Below are positions 41,897 through 49,455 of a stretch of DNA of 50,181 nucleotides, in pieces (within the stretch, counting starts at the first letter, position 1; each line of letters starts with the position of its first letter). Made by a program: the position numbers and the translations under genes. The stretch spans positions 1 through 50,181 of the forward strand of contig JAQBVN010000016.1 in the NCBI GenBank assembly GCA_027622975.1. Reading direction: 5' to 3'. The notes under the pieces are model-generated. The model was not told the DNA's origin. It made no database searches and was given only the letters and a program-made list of their open reading frames with translations. The DNA is from Bacteroidota bacterium (GTDB lineage: Bacteria; Bacteroidota; Bacteroidia; Flavobacteriales_D; Sanyastnellaceae).

Positions 41897-43072
41897 TCAG
41901 TGATGTGCCTCATGGGTCGCCTCTCCAAAGTAAATGGCGGCCAAGAGGGTGAAGATGAATGCTTGAAGAAAGGCAACGAGCAATTCGATGCAATACATGA
42001 AAATCATGAAGGCCGTCGAAAACACGCCCACACCATAACCCGCTACCGCAGAAGACTCTCCAAAAATGAGAATCAAGCTCACGAAGGACAGGATGATGAT
42101 GTGTCCCGCAGTGATGTTCGCTGTCAAACGAATCATCAAAACAATGGGCTTCAGGAACATGCCGATGATTTCTATCGGAATGATAATCGGCATGACAAAT
42201 ACCGGAACACCGGGAGGCCAAAACAAGTGACCCCAATAATGCTTGTTGCCATTGAGGGTGGTCAACAAGAACACGAAGAAGGCCATCACCATGGTGATGC
42301 TCACAGTCCCTGTGATGTTGAATCCTCCAATGAAGGGAATCAACCCCAGCAAGTTGGCAAACAAAATGAAGAAGAAGACTGTCAGCAGGAAAGGCAGAAA
42401 TTTGGCTGCCTTCTTCTCTCCCAAGCTTGGCACAGCAATGTCATCGCGAACGAAGATGACCAGGGGTTCCAGCACATTGGCCAAGCCCTTGGGCCCTTGT
42501 CCCGGGTTTTTACGATAACTAGCCGCCGCTCGACCAAACAACACAACCAACAAAGTCAAGATCAACAACATACCGAAGACCGACTTGGTGATGCTGAAGT
42601 CATAAACACCAGAGCCTCCGTCATGACCATGTGATGCATCATGTCCATGGTCGGCATGCCCGTGATCAGCATGATCATCATGAGCCCCGTCACCTGCCAA
42701 AGAAATGTGGCCATGTGACAGCGCATATTTTCCATCTTCCGTGTACTTCACATCGCCATGACCGTGAAACGCACTGCTCATGAACACATCCAATCCAAAC
42801 TCTTGAGAGTAAAGGATGATGGGCAAAGGGATGTGAACCGCGGATTCCCCTTCACCCCAAAGGTGAATGTCGTGTGCATCCGCGACGTGGTGAATGATGA
42901 ATGGGCTTGGGTCAAAACCTGACTTCCCGTCACCCTCTAAGTGGTCGTGCCCTTCCTCGTGATTGTGAGACGCCGGGGCTTCGTGAGAATCCTGTCCTCC
43001 GTGCTGGCCCCACATCACCTGGCCTATCAAAAGGCCTGTCGCAAGAAAAAAGAGGTTGAATCGCGTGCTCAT
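41897..43072 (-). CDS. atpB: ATP synthase a subunit with signal peptide and His-rich extension
   Basis: Predicted 391-residue a subunit. The conserved C-terminal half has the stator Arg in LMIRLTANITAGHI and several membrane helices. The N-terminal part starts with a signal-like segment (MSTRFNLFFLATGLLIGQVMW). About 150 extracytoplasmic residues follow, with two His-rich stretches, one near residues 30-45 and one near 128-154 built from short HxDH/HGHD repeats. Bacteroidota a subunits commonly have a periplasmic N-terminal extension, but this His content is unusual to my eye. The start is the ATG at 43072, 18 bases after a TACTTTTG box. Confidence 0.92.
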   Translation of the reverse strand: MSTRFNLFFLATGLLIGQVMWGQHGGQDSHEAPASHNHEEGHDHLEGDGKSGFDPSPFIIHHVADAHDIHLWGEGESAVHIPLPIILYSQEFGLDVFMSSAFHGHGDVKYTEDGKYALSHGHISLAGDGAHDDHADHGHADHGHDASHGHDGGSGVYDFSITKSVFGMLLILTLLVVLFGRAAASYRKNPGQGPKGLANVLEPLVIFVRDDIAVPSLGEKKAAKFLPFLLTVFFFILFANLLGLIPFIGGFNITGTVSITMVMAFFVFLLTTLNGNKHYWGHLFWPPGVPVFVMPIIIPIEIIGMFLKPIVLMIRLTANITAGHIIILSFVSLILIFGESSAVAGYGVGVFSTAFMIFMYCIELLVAFLQAFIFTLLAAIYFGEATHEAHH

Positions 43073-43090
43073 CGGTGGAAAAATCCGCGG

Positions 43091-43098
43091 CAAAAGTA
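43091..43098 (-). promoter_or_regulatory. -7 promoter box of the atpBEFHAG run
   Basis: On the minus strand TACTTTTG matches TAnnTTTG exactly and lies 18 bases before the atpB ATG, in the 55-base gap after the small membrane protein gene. It could give atp expression independent of porW. Confidence 0.55.
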
Positions 43099-43127
43099 AT
43101 CACGATCTTTCAACAACTCCCCTAGAA

Positions 43128-43520
43128 TCACGAATTCTTTTTGTTTTCGCGCATGAGTTTGGTTGTATCCCAAACAAACCAAACCAGTTGGGCAGCAAAG
43201 ATGACAAAGGTGCCCAACGCAAAAGGAACCCTGCCTTCTTCATGGGTCACGATGTACGTCGTGATGATCCCCAAAACGGCAAACATCTTCAATGCGGTCG
43301 ACCCATTGACTGACGCCACAAAACCCATGGGGCTCTTGGTGGCTGAATGTCCCACCCACCACCTGGCGAGCACTGTCACGCCAGTCACAAAGACAAGGGA
43401 AGTGGGCCACCACCAAGATTCTGACAGAGGCGCACACGCATCCAAGGTTGTGCTTACAATCCAAACTGCAAGACAGAGCAGCACAGAAAACGAGGTGAAG
43501 CGGACCATGGACGCCCTCAT
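43128..43520 (-). CDS. Small four-helix membrane protein of the atp cluster
   Basis: Predicted 130-residue protein with about four hydrophobic helices (VLLCLAVWIVSTTL, SLVFVTGVTVLARWWVG, LKMFAVLGIITTYIV, FALGTFVIFAAQLVWFVWD) and a basic tail ending in ENKKNS. Its ATG overlaps the atpZ stop by four bases (ATGA). Proteins of this size and place occur between atpZ/atpI and atpB in Bacteroidota and may help c-ring assembly or ion supply; no motif proves it. Confidence 0.75.
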   Translation of the reverse strand: MRASMVRFTSFSVLLCLAVWIVSTTLDACAPLSESWWWPTSLVFVTGVTVLARWWVGHSATKSPMGFVASVNGSTALKMFAVLGIITTYIVTHEEGRVPFALGTFVIFAAQLVWFVWDTTKLMRENKKNS

Positions 43521-43759
43521 TTCAATGCGCGCAAAATCTGAACCATCCCCGCTGCCAAGCCGAGAAGCGCAAAAACCGCTGTTCCTACAGGATGTTTCCA
43601 AGCAAGCCATTCATCAACCTTCAGTCCTGCGAGCACACCCAAACCAATGGCGACAGCCAATTGCACACCCATGCCCGCAAACTTCGCCAATGAAGCTTGG
43701 TGATTGCGAGATTTGGGCTCCGGGCGTGACGGCTCAGATCCTTGATTCTGCTCCGCCAT
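43517..43759 (-). CDS. AtpZ/AtpI family protein
   Basis: Predicted 80-residue protein with a polar N-terminus and two membrane helices (AGMGVQLAVAIGLGVLAGLKVDEWL; VGTAVFALLGLAAGMVQIL), the AtpZ/AtpI layout. The family is thought to aid c-ring assembly or magnesium transport for the ATP synthase. It lies nine bases after the bactofilin gene and overlaps the next gene by four bases. Confidence 0.85.
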   Translation of the reverse strand: MAEQNQGSEPSRPEPKSRNHQASLAKFAGMGVQLAVAIGLGVLAGLKVDEWLAWKHPVGTAVFALLGLAAGMVQILRALK

Positions 43760-43768
43760 CGAATCCCG

Positions 43769-44269
43769 TCAACGTTGAGGCTGAGACATCGCCGGCTTGG
43801 TGACCTCGGGCTTGGTAACCTTGGGCATGGGCGATTCCACTTCTGCGCCCTTCAAGGTGTTCACAGCGCCTGGTTTTCCCATCAATGGGGCCTCGTTGCG
43901 TGTTTCCCTGCGGCCCATGTGAAAGGTTCCAATGGGTTGGGCGCCGGCCTCCACGCTCAACTGACCGTAAAAGACGGTGCCAGCCACCTTGGCGGAAGCC
44001 TTGAGGGCCATCAATTCGGCCACCTCAATTTGACCTTCCATGACGCCCTCCACTTCGCAATGGGCGCATCTGACGCTTCCTTTCACACTTCCTTTCGGGC
44101 CTACAACCAACCGTCCTTTGGTGGTGATGTCTCCTTCGAACGATCCATCAATCCGCATGTTGCTCTGGCTGCGAATGTTTCCTTCAAAAGAAGTGCCTTC
44201 CACAATGCGGTTCACCGCATCTGTGCTTGGGGCCTCTGTGCCCATGGGGGATTTCTTGTTGCCAATCAT
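43769..44269 (-). CDS. Bactofilin family polymer-forming protein
   Basis: Predicted 166-residue bactofilin. The central beta-helix has the repeating pattern seen in RIVEGTSFEGNIRSQSNMRIDG, SFEGDITTKGRLVVG and GSVKGSVRCAHCEVEG, read in pieces. The N- and C-terminal tails are polar and Pro-rich. Bactofilins form stable filaments used in cell shape and envelope organisation. Its ATG overlaps the porW stop codon by four bases, so it is coupled to porW. Confidence 0.9.
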   Translation of the reverse strand: MIGNKKSPMGTEAPSTDAVNRIVEGTSFEGNIRSQSNMRIDGSFEGDITTKGRLVVGPKGSVKGSVRCAHCEVEGVMEGQIEVAELMALKASAKVAGTVFYGQLSVEAGAQPIGTFHMGRRETRNEAPLMGKPGAVNTLKGAEVESPMPKVTKPEVTKPAMSQPQR

Positions 44270-46956
44270 TGGGGCGAAAGGTAATGTTCTGCGAAGAACA
44301 TCGCATACCCCCGAAGGTCCTTGTTTTTGAACAATTCGACATAGTTTTCATTGCTGATCAACACCATGTCATACCCTGAAGAATTGATGTCTATCAGGGA
44401 CTCTCGATCGCCTGTAAAGAGGTTGTAATAACCCATGCCTTCCTCAGTGTTTCTAAAGGATTTGATCAAAACCACCTGGGTGGATCTGTCGATCAAATTA
44501 CTGGTCACTTTCAGCCGCTTGGAAGCGTAAAATTCATTGTTGAAATCTGCTGCTTTGGCCTTGATTTCATCGCCGCTTCCACGACCCACGGGGACAAAAA
44601 TCGCGAAGTAGTGTTCTTTGTTGGGTTGGACCAAAAACGGGGACTCGACCCCCTCCTCGACTGAAGATTCTTGGTTGGTCTGGGTGGGAGTTTGGGCGAG
44701 GGCGACACCTAGCCTTTCCAGAACTTCGGCTGCGTAGGTGGCTTCCTCTGTTTCAGGGCACGTGCCCATCACCCCCTGCAGGGCTTCAAAGTATGGGGTC
44801 CTGTCCCCTGTGTAGCTCGTCAAACCTCCGACACATTGGGCGCGGAGTAGCTGGTATTTGCAAGCAAATTGGTTCGCGGTGTCTGACTCCAGCACCTCGT
44901 CAATGTCGAGAAGGACTCGCTGGTAGTCCTTGGTGTAATAACGCGACAACAACTCTTCGTACACCAACCTCTGAGCTTCTCGGCGGATCTCCGCTTCATC
45001 CAAAAACTCAGGATCCTCAATCAAACGGGCCCACTCACTTCCAGGATACCGTCGCACAATTTCATCAGCCCAGTATTGGCTGTTGCAGTTGTCGCAAAAG
45101 GGGTTTTGATAGTTCTCCTCCACTTCGCGCTCCAGGTATGTCCTGAACAATTGGTAATGCGCTGTGGGGTGGAAGTAGGAGCTGTCCAATACTTCGATGA
45201 GTTCCGACCAAGTCTCAATGGCTTTTTCATTGTCATTGAGTTTTTCTCGATAATCCAAACCAGCATTGTAATAGGCCTCCGCCATCCGCTCCTCCTCTAG
45301 AACCCGCGACTCCGAATCACATGGCAACGACGCCAAGAGCTCTTCAAACGAAGGAAGGTTGGCGGGGTCGAGCGGGTCAAGGGCCTCCTCTGACTCCACA
45401 TCTCCACCATCACCAGATTCACCCTCGTCTTCCGTGAACAGGTTGCCCAATTTGTTGGACCGTCGCCAATGGTCCTCCAGCATCCGATCTCCCCAATATG
45501 ACACAAAGGCCTGCTGCCCCGAAGCACGCAACATGCTGTTGTAAGGCCAAAACATGCCATCACCCACATTGGCCGCCAGCACCTGTTCCAAAGCAGCAGC
45601 CTCCGCAGCTTCTCGTGCCTCGCGACGTCGCTCCAAATCAATCTCCATGTTGCGCAACACACGATCCACTGCGCGCAAACGCAAATCCTCATCCATGTCG
45701 CACAAATCCAACAAACTGTCCGCCTCCGCGATGATGTTGAGGTTTTGGACAAGGCTGGTCAGGTCTGACGCCAACGACCCCACCTCTTCTTTGCGTTCAT
45801 CATCGGAATCCATGTACACCAAAGCGCTGTCGTAATACGCTTGAGCCACAGGATATTCCAAATCCTCCATGTACAGATCCGCCAGCTTCAAATACCCCTT
45901 TCCCAACTGCCGATCATTGTCCGTGTGTGCGGCCACTGATGACTTCAACAAATCCATCGCATCCTCTCGGCGCCGATCTTCCAGGGCGACTTCCGCCAAG
46001 GCATAGAACACTTGGTCGAGGTAGTTCACGTTTTTCTTGTCATCGAGCATATCCTCCAAGAGCTCGACAATGGCTTCGCTGTTGCCATTCCGGCGGTCGT
46101 AGGTCATCGCCTGCTGGATGTTGCCTTGGAAAATCCATTCGTAATCCACCCTTCTGAGTTCAGACACCTCTTGAAATCGTTCAATGGAATCCTCTGTGTT
46201 TCCCGACTCCCTCAAACATTGAGCCAGCACAAACAACGCCCTGGGGCGACGTTCATCGCGTGGCGACATCCGCTCAAGTGCATCCTCCAAATGGCGGGCC
46301 GCCCCCTCCCATTTCTCGTCCAAGACCTTGTATTGGGCTAGCACCAAGAGCGTGTGAACCATGGGCGCATCCGACGCGTCCCGAATGGCCTCTGCCTTGC
46401 CAAGGGCGTTTTTGGCTTTGACATCCTCCCCGGTGCGCATGTATGTCCTTCCCAACCAAGAAAAAGCCCACGCTTCCGCGTCGGGACCCTCCACCGTGCG
46501 CACCAAATATTGAAAGATCTCTTCGGCCCGCGGGAAATCTCCCTTCATGTAGTAGGACTTTCCAATGACCGTGTAGTTGTCGTCAATCCACTTGTTCATG
46601 ATGGGTCGATTGAACGACTTGCGCAGTTGTTTGGGCGGGGCCATGGTGTGACGATCCACCACGCGGGTGCACTTCTCTATCGCCCGCTCAGCCAAAGGGA
46701 ACACTTGGGCGGCATTGGATTCGTCAGTTTCCAAAAACAAAGGCAACACCTCATCCCATCGTTCCTCGTGCAAGTCAAGCAATTTCTCATCCGCCTCATC
46801 CAGCGCCTCGTTGGCGTAAAAGAACCCATTGTACTTCGCTGTCGTGTTGTGGTACAATCGGTATGCTCTCCCGTCCCGCGTCGTGGTGCACGATGCCGCA
46901 AGAGAGGCCAAACAACAAGCCAGGAGGATGCGGGGAAGGTGAGTCATCAGCGCCAT
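44266..46956 (-). CDS. PorW/SprE-like type IX secretion lipoprotein with TPR repeats
   Basis: Predicted 896-residue lipoprotein. The signal ends in lipobox SLAASC, and YRLYHNTTAKYNGFFYANEAL is the conserved segment of PorW/SprE proteins that work with the T9SS and gliding machinery. Many TPR-type helices follow, with acidic and coiled segments around residue 460-560. The C-terminal domain (HYFAIFVPVGRGS..., YDMVLISNENYVELFKNKDL) is also family-like. The open frame extends to 47706, but that part is antisense to the M23 gene. The start may be 46956 or 46947. A TATTTTTG box lies 17 bases upstream. Confidence 0.85.
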   Translation of the reverse strand: MALMTHLPRILLACCLASLAASCTTTRDGRAYRLYHNTTAKYNGFFYANEALDEADEKLLDLHEERWDEVLPLFLETDESNAAQVFPLAERAIEKCTRVVDRHTMAPPKQLRKSFNRPIMNKWIDDNYTVIGKSYYMKGDFPRAEEIFQYLVRTVEGPDAEAWAFSWLGRTYMRTGEDVKAKNALGKAEAIRDASDAPMVHTLLVLAQYKVLDEKWEGAARHLEDALERMSPRDERRPRALFVLAQCLRESGNTEDSIERFQEVSELRRVDYEWIFQGNIQQAMTYDRRNGNSEAIVELLEDMLDDKKNVNYLDQVFYALAEVALEDRRREDAMDLLKSSVAAHTDNDRQLGKGYLKLADLYMEDLEYPVAQAYYDSALVYMDSDDERKEEVGSLASDLTSLVQNLNIIAEADSLLDLCDMDEDLRLRAVDRVLRNMEIDLERRREAREAAEAAALEQVLAANVGDGMFWPYNSMLRASGQQAFVSYWGDRMLEDHWRRSNKLGNLFTEDEGESGDGGDVESEEALDPLDPANLPSFEELLASLPCDSESRVLEEERMAEAYYNAGLDYREKLNDNEKAIETWSELIEVLDSSYFHPTAHYQLFRTYLEREVEENYQNPFCDNCNSQYWADEIVRRYPGSEWARLIEDPEFLDEAEIRREAQRLVYEELLSRYYTKDYQRVLLDIDEVLESDTANQFACKYQLLRAQCVGGLTSYTGDRTPYFEALQGVMGTCPETEEATYAAEVLERLGVALAQTPTQTNQESSVEEGVESPFLVQPNKEHYFAIFVPVGRGSGDEIKAKAADFNNEFYASKRLKVTSNLIDRSTQVVLIKSFRNTEEGMGYYNLFTGDRESLIDINSSGYDMVLISNENYVELFKNKDLRGYAMFFAEHYLSPQ

Positions 46957-46973
46957 AATCAACGTAGGAGCCC

Positions 46974-46981
46974 CAAAAATA
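46974..46981 (-). promoter_or_regulatory. -7 promoter box of the porW-bactofilin-atpZ run
   Basis: On the minus strand TATTTTTG matches TAnnTTTG exactly, 17 bases before the porW ATG at 46956. Confidence 0.5.
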
Positions 46982-47037
46982 TTGGATGGCCGCCTTCCTT
47001 TCACGAGAAACTTTGTGTCTGTGGCGATATTCGCGCC

Positions 47038-47901
47038 ATGTCCATGTGGAAACATCGGCTCCGAGTCACCGTCTTTGACGAAAGTTCCTTTTCCGAAATC
47101 CGTGTCTTTCGCGGGACTCCGCGACGATGGTTGGGCTGGGTTTTGAGTGGGGCTCTGGTCATTGCTCTCGGGTCTTATGTCATCGTCGCTCGAACCCCCT
47201 TGCGCGAGTGGGTCGTGCCGGGATACTTGGCTGAAGAATCGAGGGTTGAGGCCCGAGAAGCACGCCTCTTGGTGGACAGCGCTTGGCGGATGGTGCAGCG
47301 CAACGAATCCATGGTGCTTGCCCTTCGTCACGCCCTTGTTGGTGATTCTGCGGCTCTCGCCTTTTTGGGAGATGACAGCGGGGCAGGTTGGCCACAGGGA
47401 GACGAACTCCCCCCCATGGACAGTGTGTTGTTCCTCCCCAATGAGGATGAGTTGGTGTTGAGAGACTGGGTGCAAGATGAAGATCGGTTTACCCTGCAGC
47501 GCCGATTGAATGAACGGGGCCAAACCCTCGGTTTTCCCTATCCCCCAGTCGTTGGCGGCGTGTCCGACGGGTTTCACGAGGGCATCGGGCACCTGGGTGT
47601 GGACCTGTTGGCGGAGGAAGGAGCTGCGATCCAAGCTGTCGACGACGGCACCGTGCTGTTTGGTACCTACACCGTGGAAACGGGCTACACCCTGGTCTTG
47701 CAACACCGGGATGACCGAATTTCAGTCTACAAACATTGCGGAACCCTGCTCAAACAACAGGGGGACATTGTTGTTGGGGGCGAGGCTGTTGCCGTCCTTG
47801 GAAACACCGGGGCGCTGACCACAGGGCCCCACCTTCATTTCGAGTGGTGGGTTCGAGGCCAGGTCACCGACCCCACGCCGTGGTTGGGCCCCTCCCTCTG
47901 A
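47038..47901 (+). CDS. Membrane-anchored M23-family peptidase
   Basis: Predicted 287-residue protein: a short cytoplasmic N-terminus with basic residues, one membrane helix (WLGWVLSGALVIALGSYVIV), a helical stalk, and an M23 (LytM) domain. Zinc ligands are visible as HLGVD (His185, Asp189) and GPHLHFE (His265, His267), so the domain looks catalytically complete. It should cut peptidoglycan peptides. It is divergent from porW. The open frame reaches back to 46354, but that part is antisense to porW. Confidence 0.92.
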   Translation: MSMWKHRLRVTVFDESSFSEIRVFRGTPRRWLGWVLSGALVIALGSYVIVARTPLREWVVPGYLAEESRVEAREARLLVDSAWRMVQRNESMVLALRHALVGDSAALAFLGDDSGAGWPQGDELPPMDSVLFLPNEDELVLRDWVQDEDRFTLQRRLNERGQTLGFPYPPVVGGVSDGFHEGIGHLGVDLLAEEGAAIQAVDDGTVLFGTYTVETGYTLVLQHRDDRISVYKHCGTLLKQQGDIVVGGEAVAVLGNTGALTTGPHLHFEWWVRGQVTDPTPWLGPSL

Positions 47902-47951
47902 GTCGCCCGCTCGTCAAGCCCGCACCACCAAGTGCTGGGGTTGCCTCAAAT

Positions 47952-48887
47952 TCAGGGCCAAACCATCGGGCCACACTCCGTCAATGTGGTGTACTCACTC
48001 CAACGATCTCGAACCTCATTCATGGTTAGGCTTTGGAGTTTGGCCGTTCCAAAGGCCTCGCAGGTGAAGCTCGCCATCACACTCCCCATCGTCACCGCCT
48101 GCTTCATGTGATCCCACGTCACTTCTCCAGCCTCCTTGTATCTCGCACATAGGTACCCCACAAACCCGCCAGCAAACGTATCTCCTGCCCCCGTGGGGTC
48201 CACGACCTCCTCCAGGGGATAGGCAGGCGCGAAGAACGTGTGGCCTCCTTGAAACATCAACGCACCATGCTCTCCCTTCTTGATCACCACGGTTTGCGGA
48301 CCCATGGCGTGAATTGCACGAGCGGCCCGGGGAAGGAAATGCTCCCCTGTCAACTGACGTGCCTCCTCGTCATTCACTGTCAACACATCCACCCTTGAGA
48401 TGATGGTTTTTAGATTCTCCAATGCCACGTCCATCCAAAAATTCATGGTGTCGAGGACAACGAGTTTGGGGGAAGACATTTGGTCCAACACCGCCAACTG
48501 CACCGCAGGATCCAGATTCCCAAGCATCACAAAGTCCGCCTGCGCACCCTCGGGACAAACGTTTGGTTCCCAGCCCACGAGCACATTCAAGTCGGTGGCC
48601 AACGTGTCTCGGCCCACCATGTCGTTGTGGTAACTGCCCGCCCAGTGGAAACTTGCTCCGTCCGAAACCATGGTCAACCCTTTCAATCCCGCACCGCGCG
48701 ACTCGAGCAGGTCCAAGAATGCTTGGGGGAAATCTCCTCCCACCACACTCACCACGTGTTGCTCCGGCGCGAAGTGGCTTGCGGCCAACGCAATGTAACT
48801 GGCCGCACCGCCAACCACCTTGCCCGAACTTCCGTGCGGCGTCTTGATGGAGTCAAAGGCAACAGTACCAAGGGTAAGCAGTGACAT
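47952..48887 (-). CDS. PfkB-family sugar kinase
   Basis: Predicted 311-residue ribokinase-like kinase. VVGGAASYIALAASHF near the N-terminus and the anion-hole/catalytic block VVDPTGAGDTFAGGFVGYL are the two PfkB signatures; the Asp in GAGD is the expected base. VLTVNDEEARQLTG is also typical. The substrate (a sugar or nucleoside) cannot be told. It is divergent from tRNA-Asn. A TACCTTTG box lies 28 bases upstream of its ATG. Confidence 0.88.
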   Translation of the reverse strand: MSLLTLGTVAFDSIKTPHGSSGKVVGGAASYIALAASHFAPEQHVVSVVGGDFPQAFLDLLESRGAGLKGLTMVSDGASFHWAGSYHNDMVGRDTLATDLNVLVGWEPNVCPEGAQADFVMLGNLDPAVQLAVLDQMSSPKLVVLDTMNFWMDVALENLKTIISRVDVLTVNDEEARQLTGEHFLPRAARAIHAMGPQTVVIKKGEHGALMFQGGHTFFAPAYPLEEVVDPTGAGDTFAGGFVGYLCARYKEAGEVTWDHMKQAVTMGSVMASFTCEAFGTAKLQSLTMNEVRDRWSEYTTLTECGPMVWP

Positions 48888-48915
48888 GGATGGGTTGGAT
48901 TTTGCGGATTTCGCG

Positions 48916-48923
48916 CAAAGGTA
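48916..48923 (-). promoter_or_regulatory. -7 promoter box of the PfkB kinase gene
   Basis: On the minus strand TACCTTTG matches TAnnTTTG exactly, 28 bases before the ATG at 48887. No clear -33 element is seen. Confidence 0.45.
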
Positions 48924-48954
48924 TTGCTTTAATGTGCAGTCTGCCGTATTCTTG
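48924..48954 (+). promoter_or_regulatory. Promoter of tRNA-Asn
   Basis: TTG (48924-48926), a 20-base spacer and TATTCTTG (48947-48954) give a -33/-7 pair with one mismatch; transcription would begin near 48961, just before the tRNA at 48967. Confidence 0.5.
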
Positions 48955-48966
48955 CGGTCCTCTAAT

Positions 48967-49043
48967 TCCTCCTTAGCTCAGCTGGTTAGAGCATCTGACT
49001 GTTAATCAGAGGGTCGCTGGTTCAAGTCCAGCAGGGGGAGCCA
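48967..49043 (+). tRNA. tRNA-Asn (anticodon GTT)
   Basis: A full 77-base cloverleaf with encoded CCA. The acceptor stem TCCTCCT pairs with AGGGGGA (one T-G wobble), the D-arm is GCTC...GAGC, the anticodon stem TCTGA/TCAGA holds loop CTGTTAA, and the T-arm GCTGG/CCAGC holds TTCAAGT. The anticodon GTT reads Asn codons. Confidence 0.97.
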
Positions 49044-49051
49044 ACTTAGAC

Positions 49052-49084
49052 AGGAGGTCATTTTTGACCTCCTTTTTATTTTTA
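49052..49084 (+). terminator. Rho-independent terminator after tRNA-Asn
   Basis: AGGAGGTCA (49052-49060), loop TTTT and TGACCTCCT (49065-49073) form a perfect 9-bp stem followed by TTTTATTTTTA. Confidence 0.85.
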
Positions 49085-49138
49085 TTCTTCTGTAAAACCT
49101 TACTGGCCAACATTATAGACTCAATCTCAGGAGTGAAA

Positions 49139-49243
49139 ATGTGGTTGCATCTCTCAAAATTGAAATCTTCAAACTTTTCATTAAAGATGCAACCAAGTTA
49201 CTTGTTTATTCTCTGTGTCTACTTCCAAGGTGGGGTAAAGTAG
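49139..49243 (+). CDS. Possible 34-residue peptide with Shine-Dalgarno site
   Basis: An ATG at 49139 is preceded by AGGAG (49129-49133) with a five-base spacer, which is unusual in this window where genes show no Shine-Dalgarno sequences. The frame gives a short peptide beginning MWLHLSKLKSSNF with a hydrophobic patch SYLFILCVYF near its C-terminus. I do not recognise it. The start codon is directly followed by one arm of an inverted repeat. Chance is a real possibility for so short a frame. Confidence 0.3.
   Translation: MWLHLSKLKSSNFSLKMQPSYLFILCVYFQGGVK
49142..49195. repeat. 11-bp inverted repeat over the small reading frame
   Basis: TGGTTGCATCT (49142-49152) and AGATGCAACCA (49185-49195) are perfect inverted halves, 32 bases apart. 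The interval contains a smaller palindrome TTGAA-ATC-TTCAA, so a nested hairpin can form in RNA or single-stranded DNA. Confidence 0.7.
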
Positions 49244-49331
49244 TGGTTATGAAAAAAGTGATGGGAGGCATGACAAATCATCATTGATGTAGGCTGCAAC
49301 TTCTCAAAACAGGGAAGATATCTTTGACAAT

Positions 49332-49353
49332 CCATCATTTCTGATGGTTTTTT
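49332..49353 (+). terminator. Terminator-like hairpin with T6
   Basis: CCATCA (49332-49337), loop TTTC and TGATGG (49342-49347) followed by six T. It implies a plus-strand transcript arising between the tRNA terminator and here. Confidence 0.6.
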
Positions 49354-49413
49354 CTGTGAATTTAACTGGTCTCGAATAGCTAAACTTTAAAAAATTTTCC
49401 AAAAATACATTAT

Positions 49414-49429
49414 AACTAAAAAATTAGTT
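49414..49429. promoter_or_regulatory. Operator-like palindrome 1 upstream of the BlaI-like gene
   Basis: AACTAA-AAAA-TTAGTT is a perfect 16-bp palindrome. Its ACTAA/TTAGT halves recur 24 bases downstream, with the same four-base centre length. Confidence 0.65.
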
Positions 49430-49430
49430 G

Positions 49431-49438
49431 TAATATTG
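49431..49438 (+). promoter_or_regulatory. Putative -7 box of the BlaI-like gene
   Basis: TAATATTG differs by one base from TAnnTTTG and lies between the two palindromes, 17 bases before the ATG at 49456. A repressor bound to either palindrome would block it. Confidence 0.4.
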
Positions 49439-49452
49439 ACTAAGTTTTTAGT
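49439..49452. promoter_or_regulatory. Operator-like palindrome 2 upstream of the BlaI-like gene
   Basis: ACTAA-GTTT-TTAGT repeats the half-sites of palindrome 1 and ends three bases before the start codon, a position suited to autorepression. Confidence 0.65.
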
Positions 49453-49455
49453 TAT

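Larger units (their letters stand above)
49044..49455. other. AT-rich 412-base gap between tRNA-Asn and the BlaI-like gene
   Basis: No normal-sized gene is present. The gap holds the tRNA terminator, a small Shine-Dalgarno-led reading frame (49139-49243), an 11-bp inverted repeat, a second terminator-like hairpin (49332-49353) and two operator-like palindromes next to the following gene. Base composition is visibly more AT-rich than the rest of the window. Confidence 0.7.

Noticed and set aside
46354..47037. Upstream extension of the M23 peptidase frame
   Set aside because: It is antisense to the conserved N-terminal part of porW; the membrane helix and catalytic domain begin after 47038.
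46957..47706. Upstream extension of the porW frame to 1146 codons
   Set aside because: The extension is antisense to the M23 peptidase and precedes the lipoprotein signal and the TATTTTTG box.
49142..49195. Integron attC-like site
   Set aside because: The inverted repeat ends do not give the GTTRRRY/RYYYAAC core, and there is no integrase or further site in the window.
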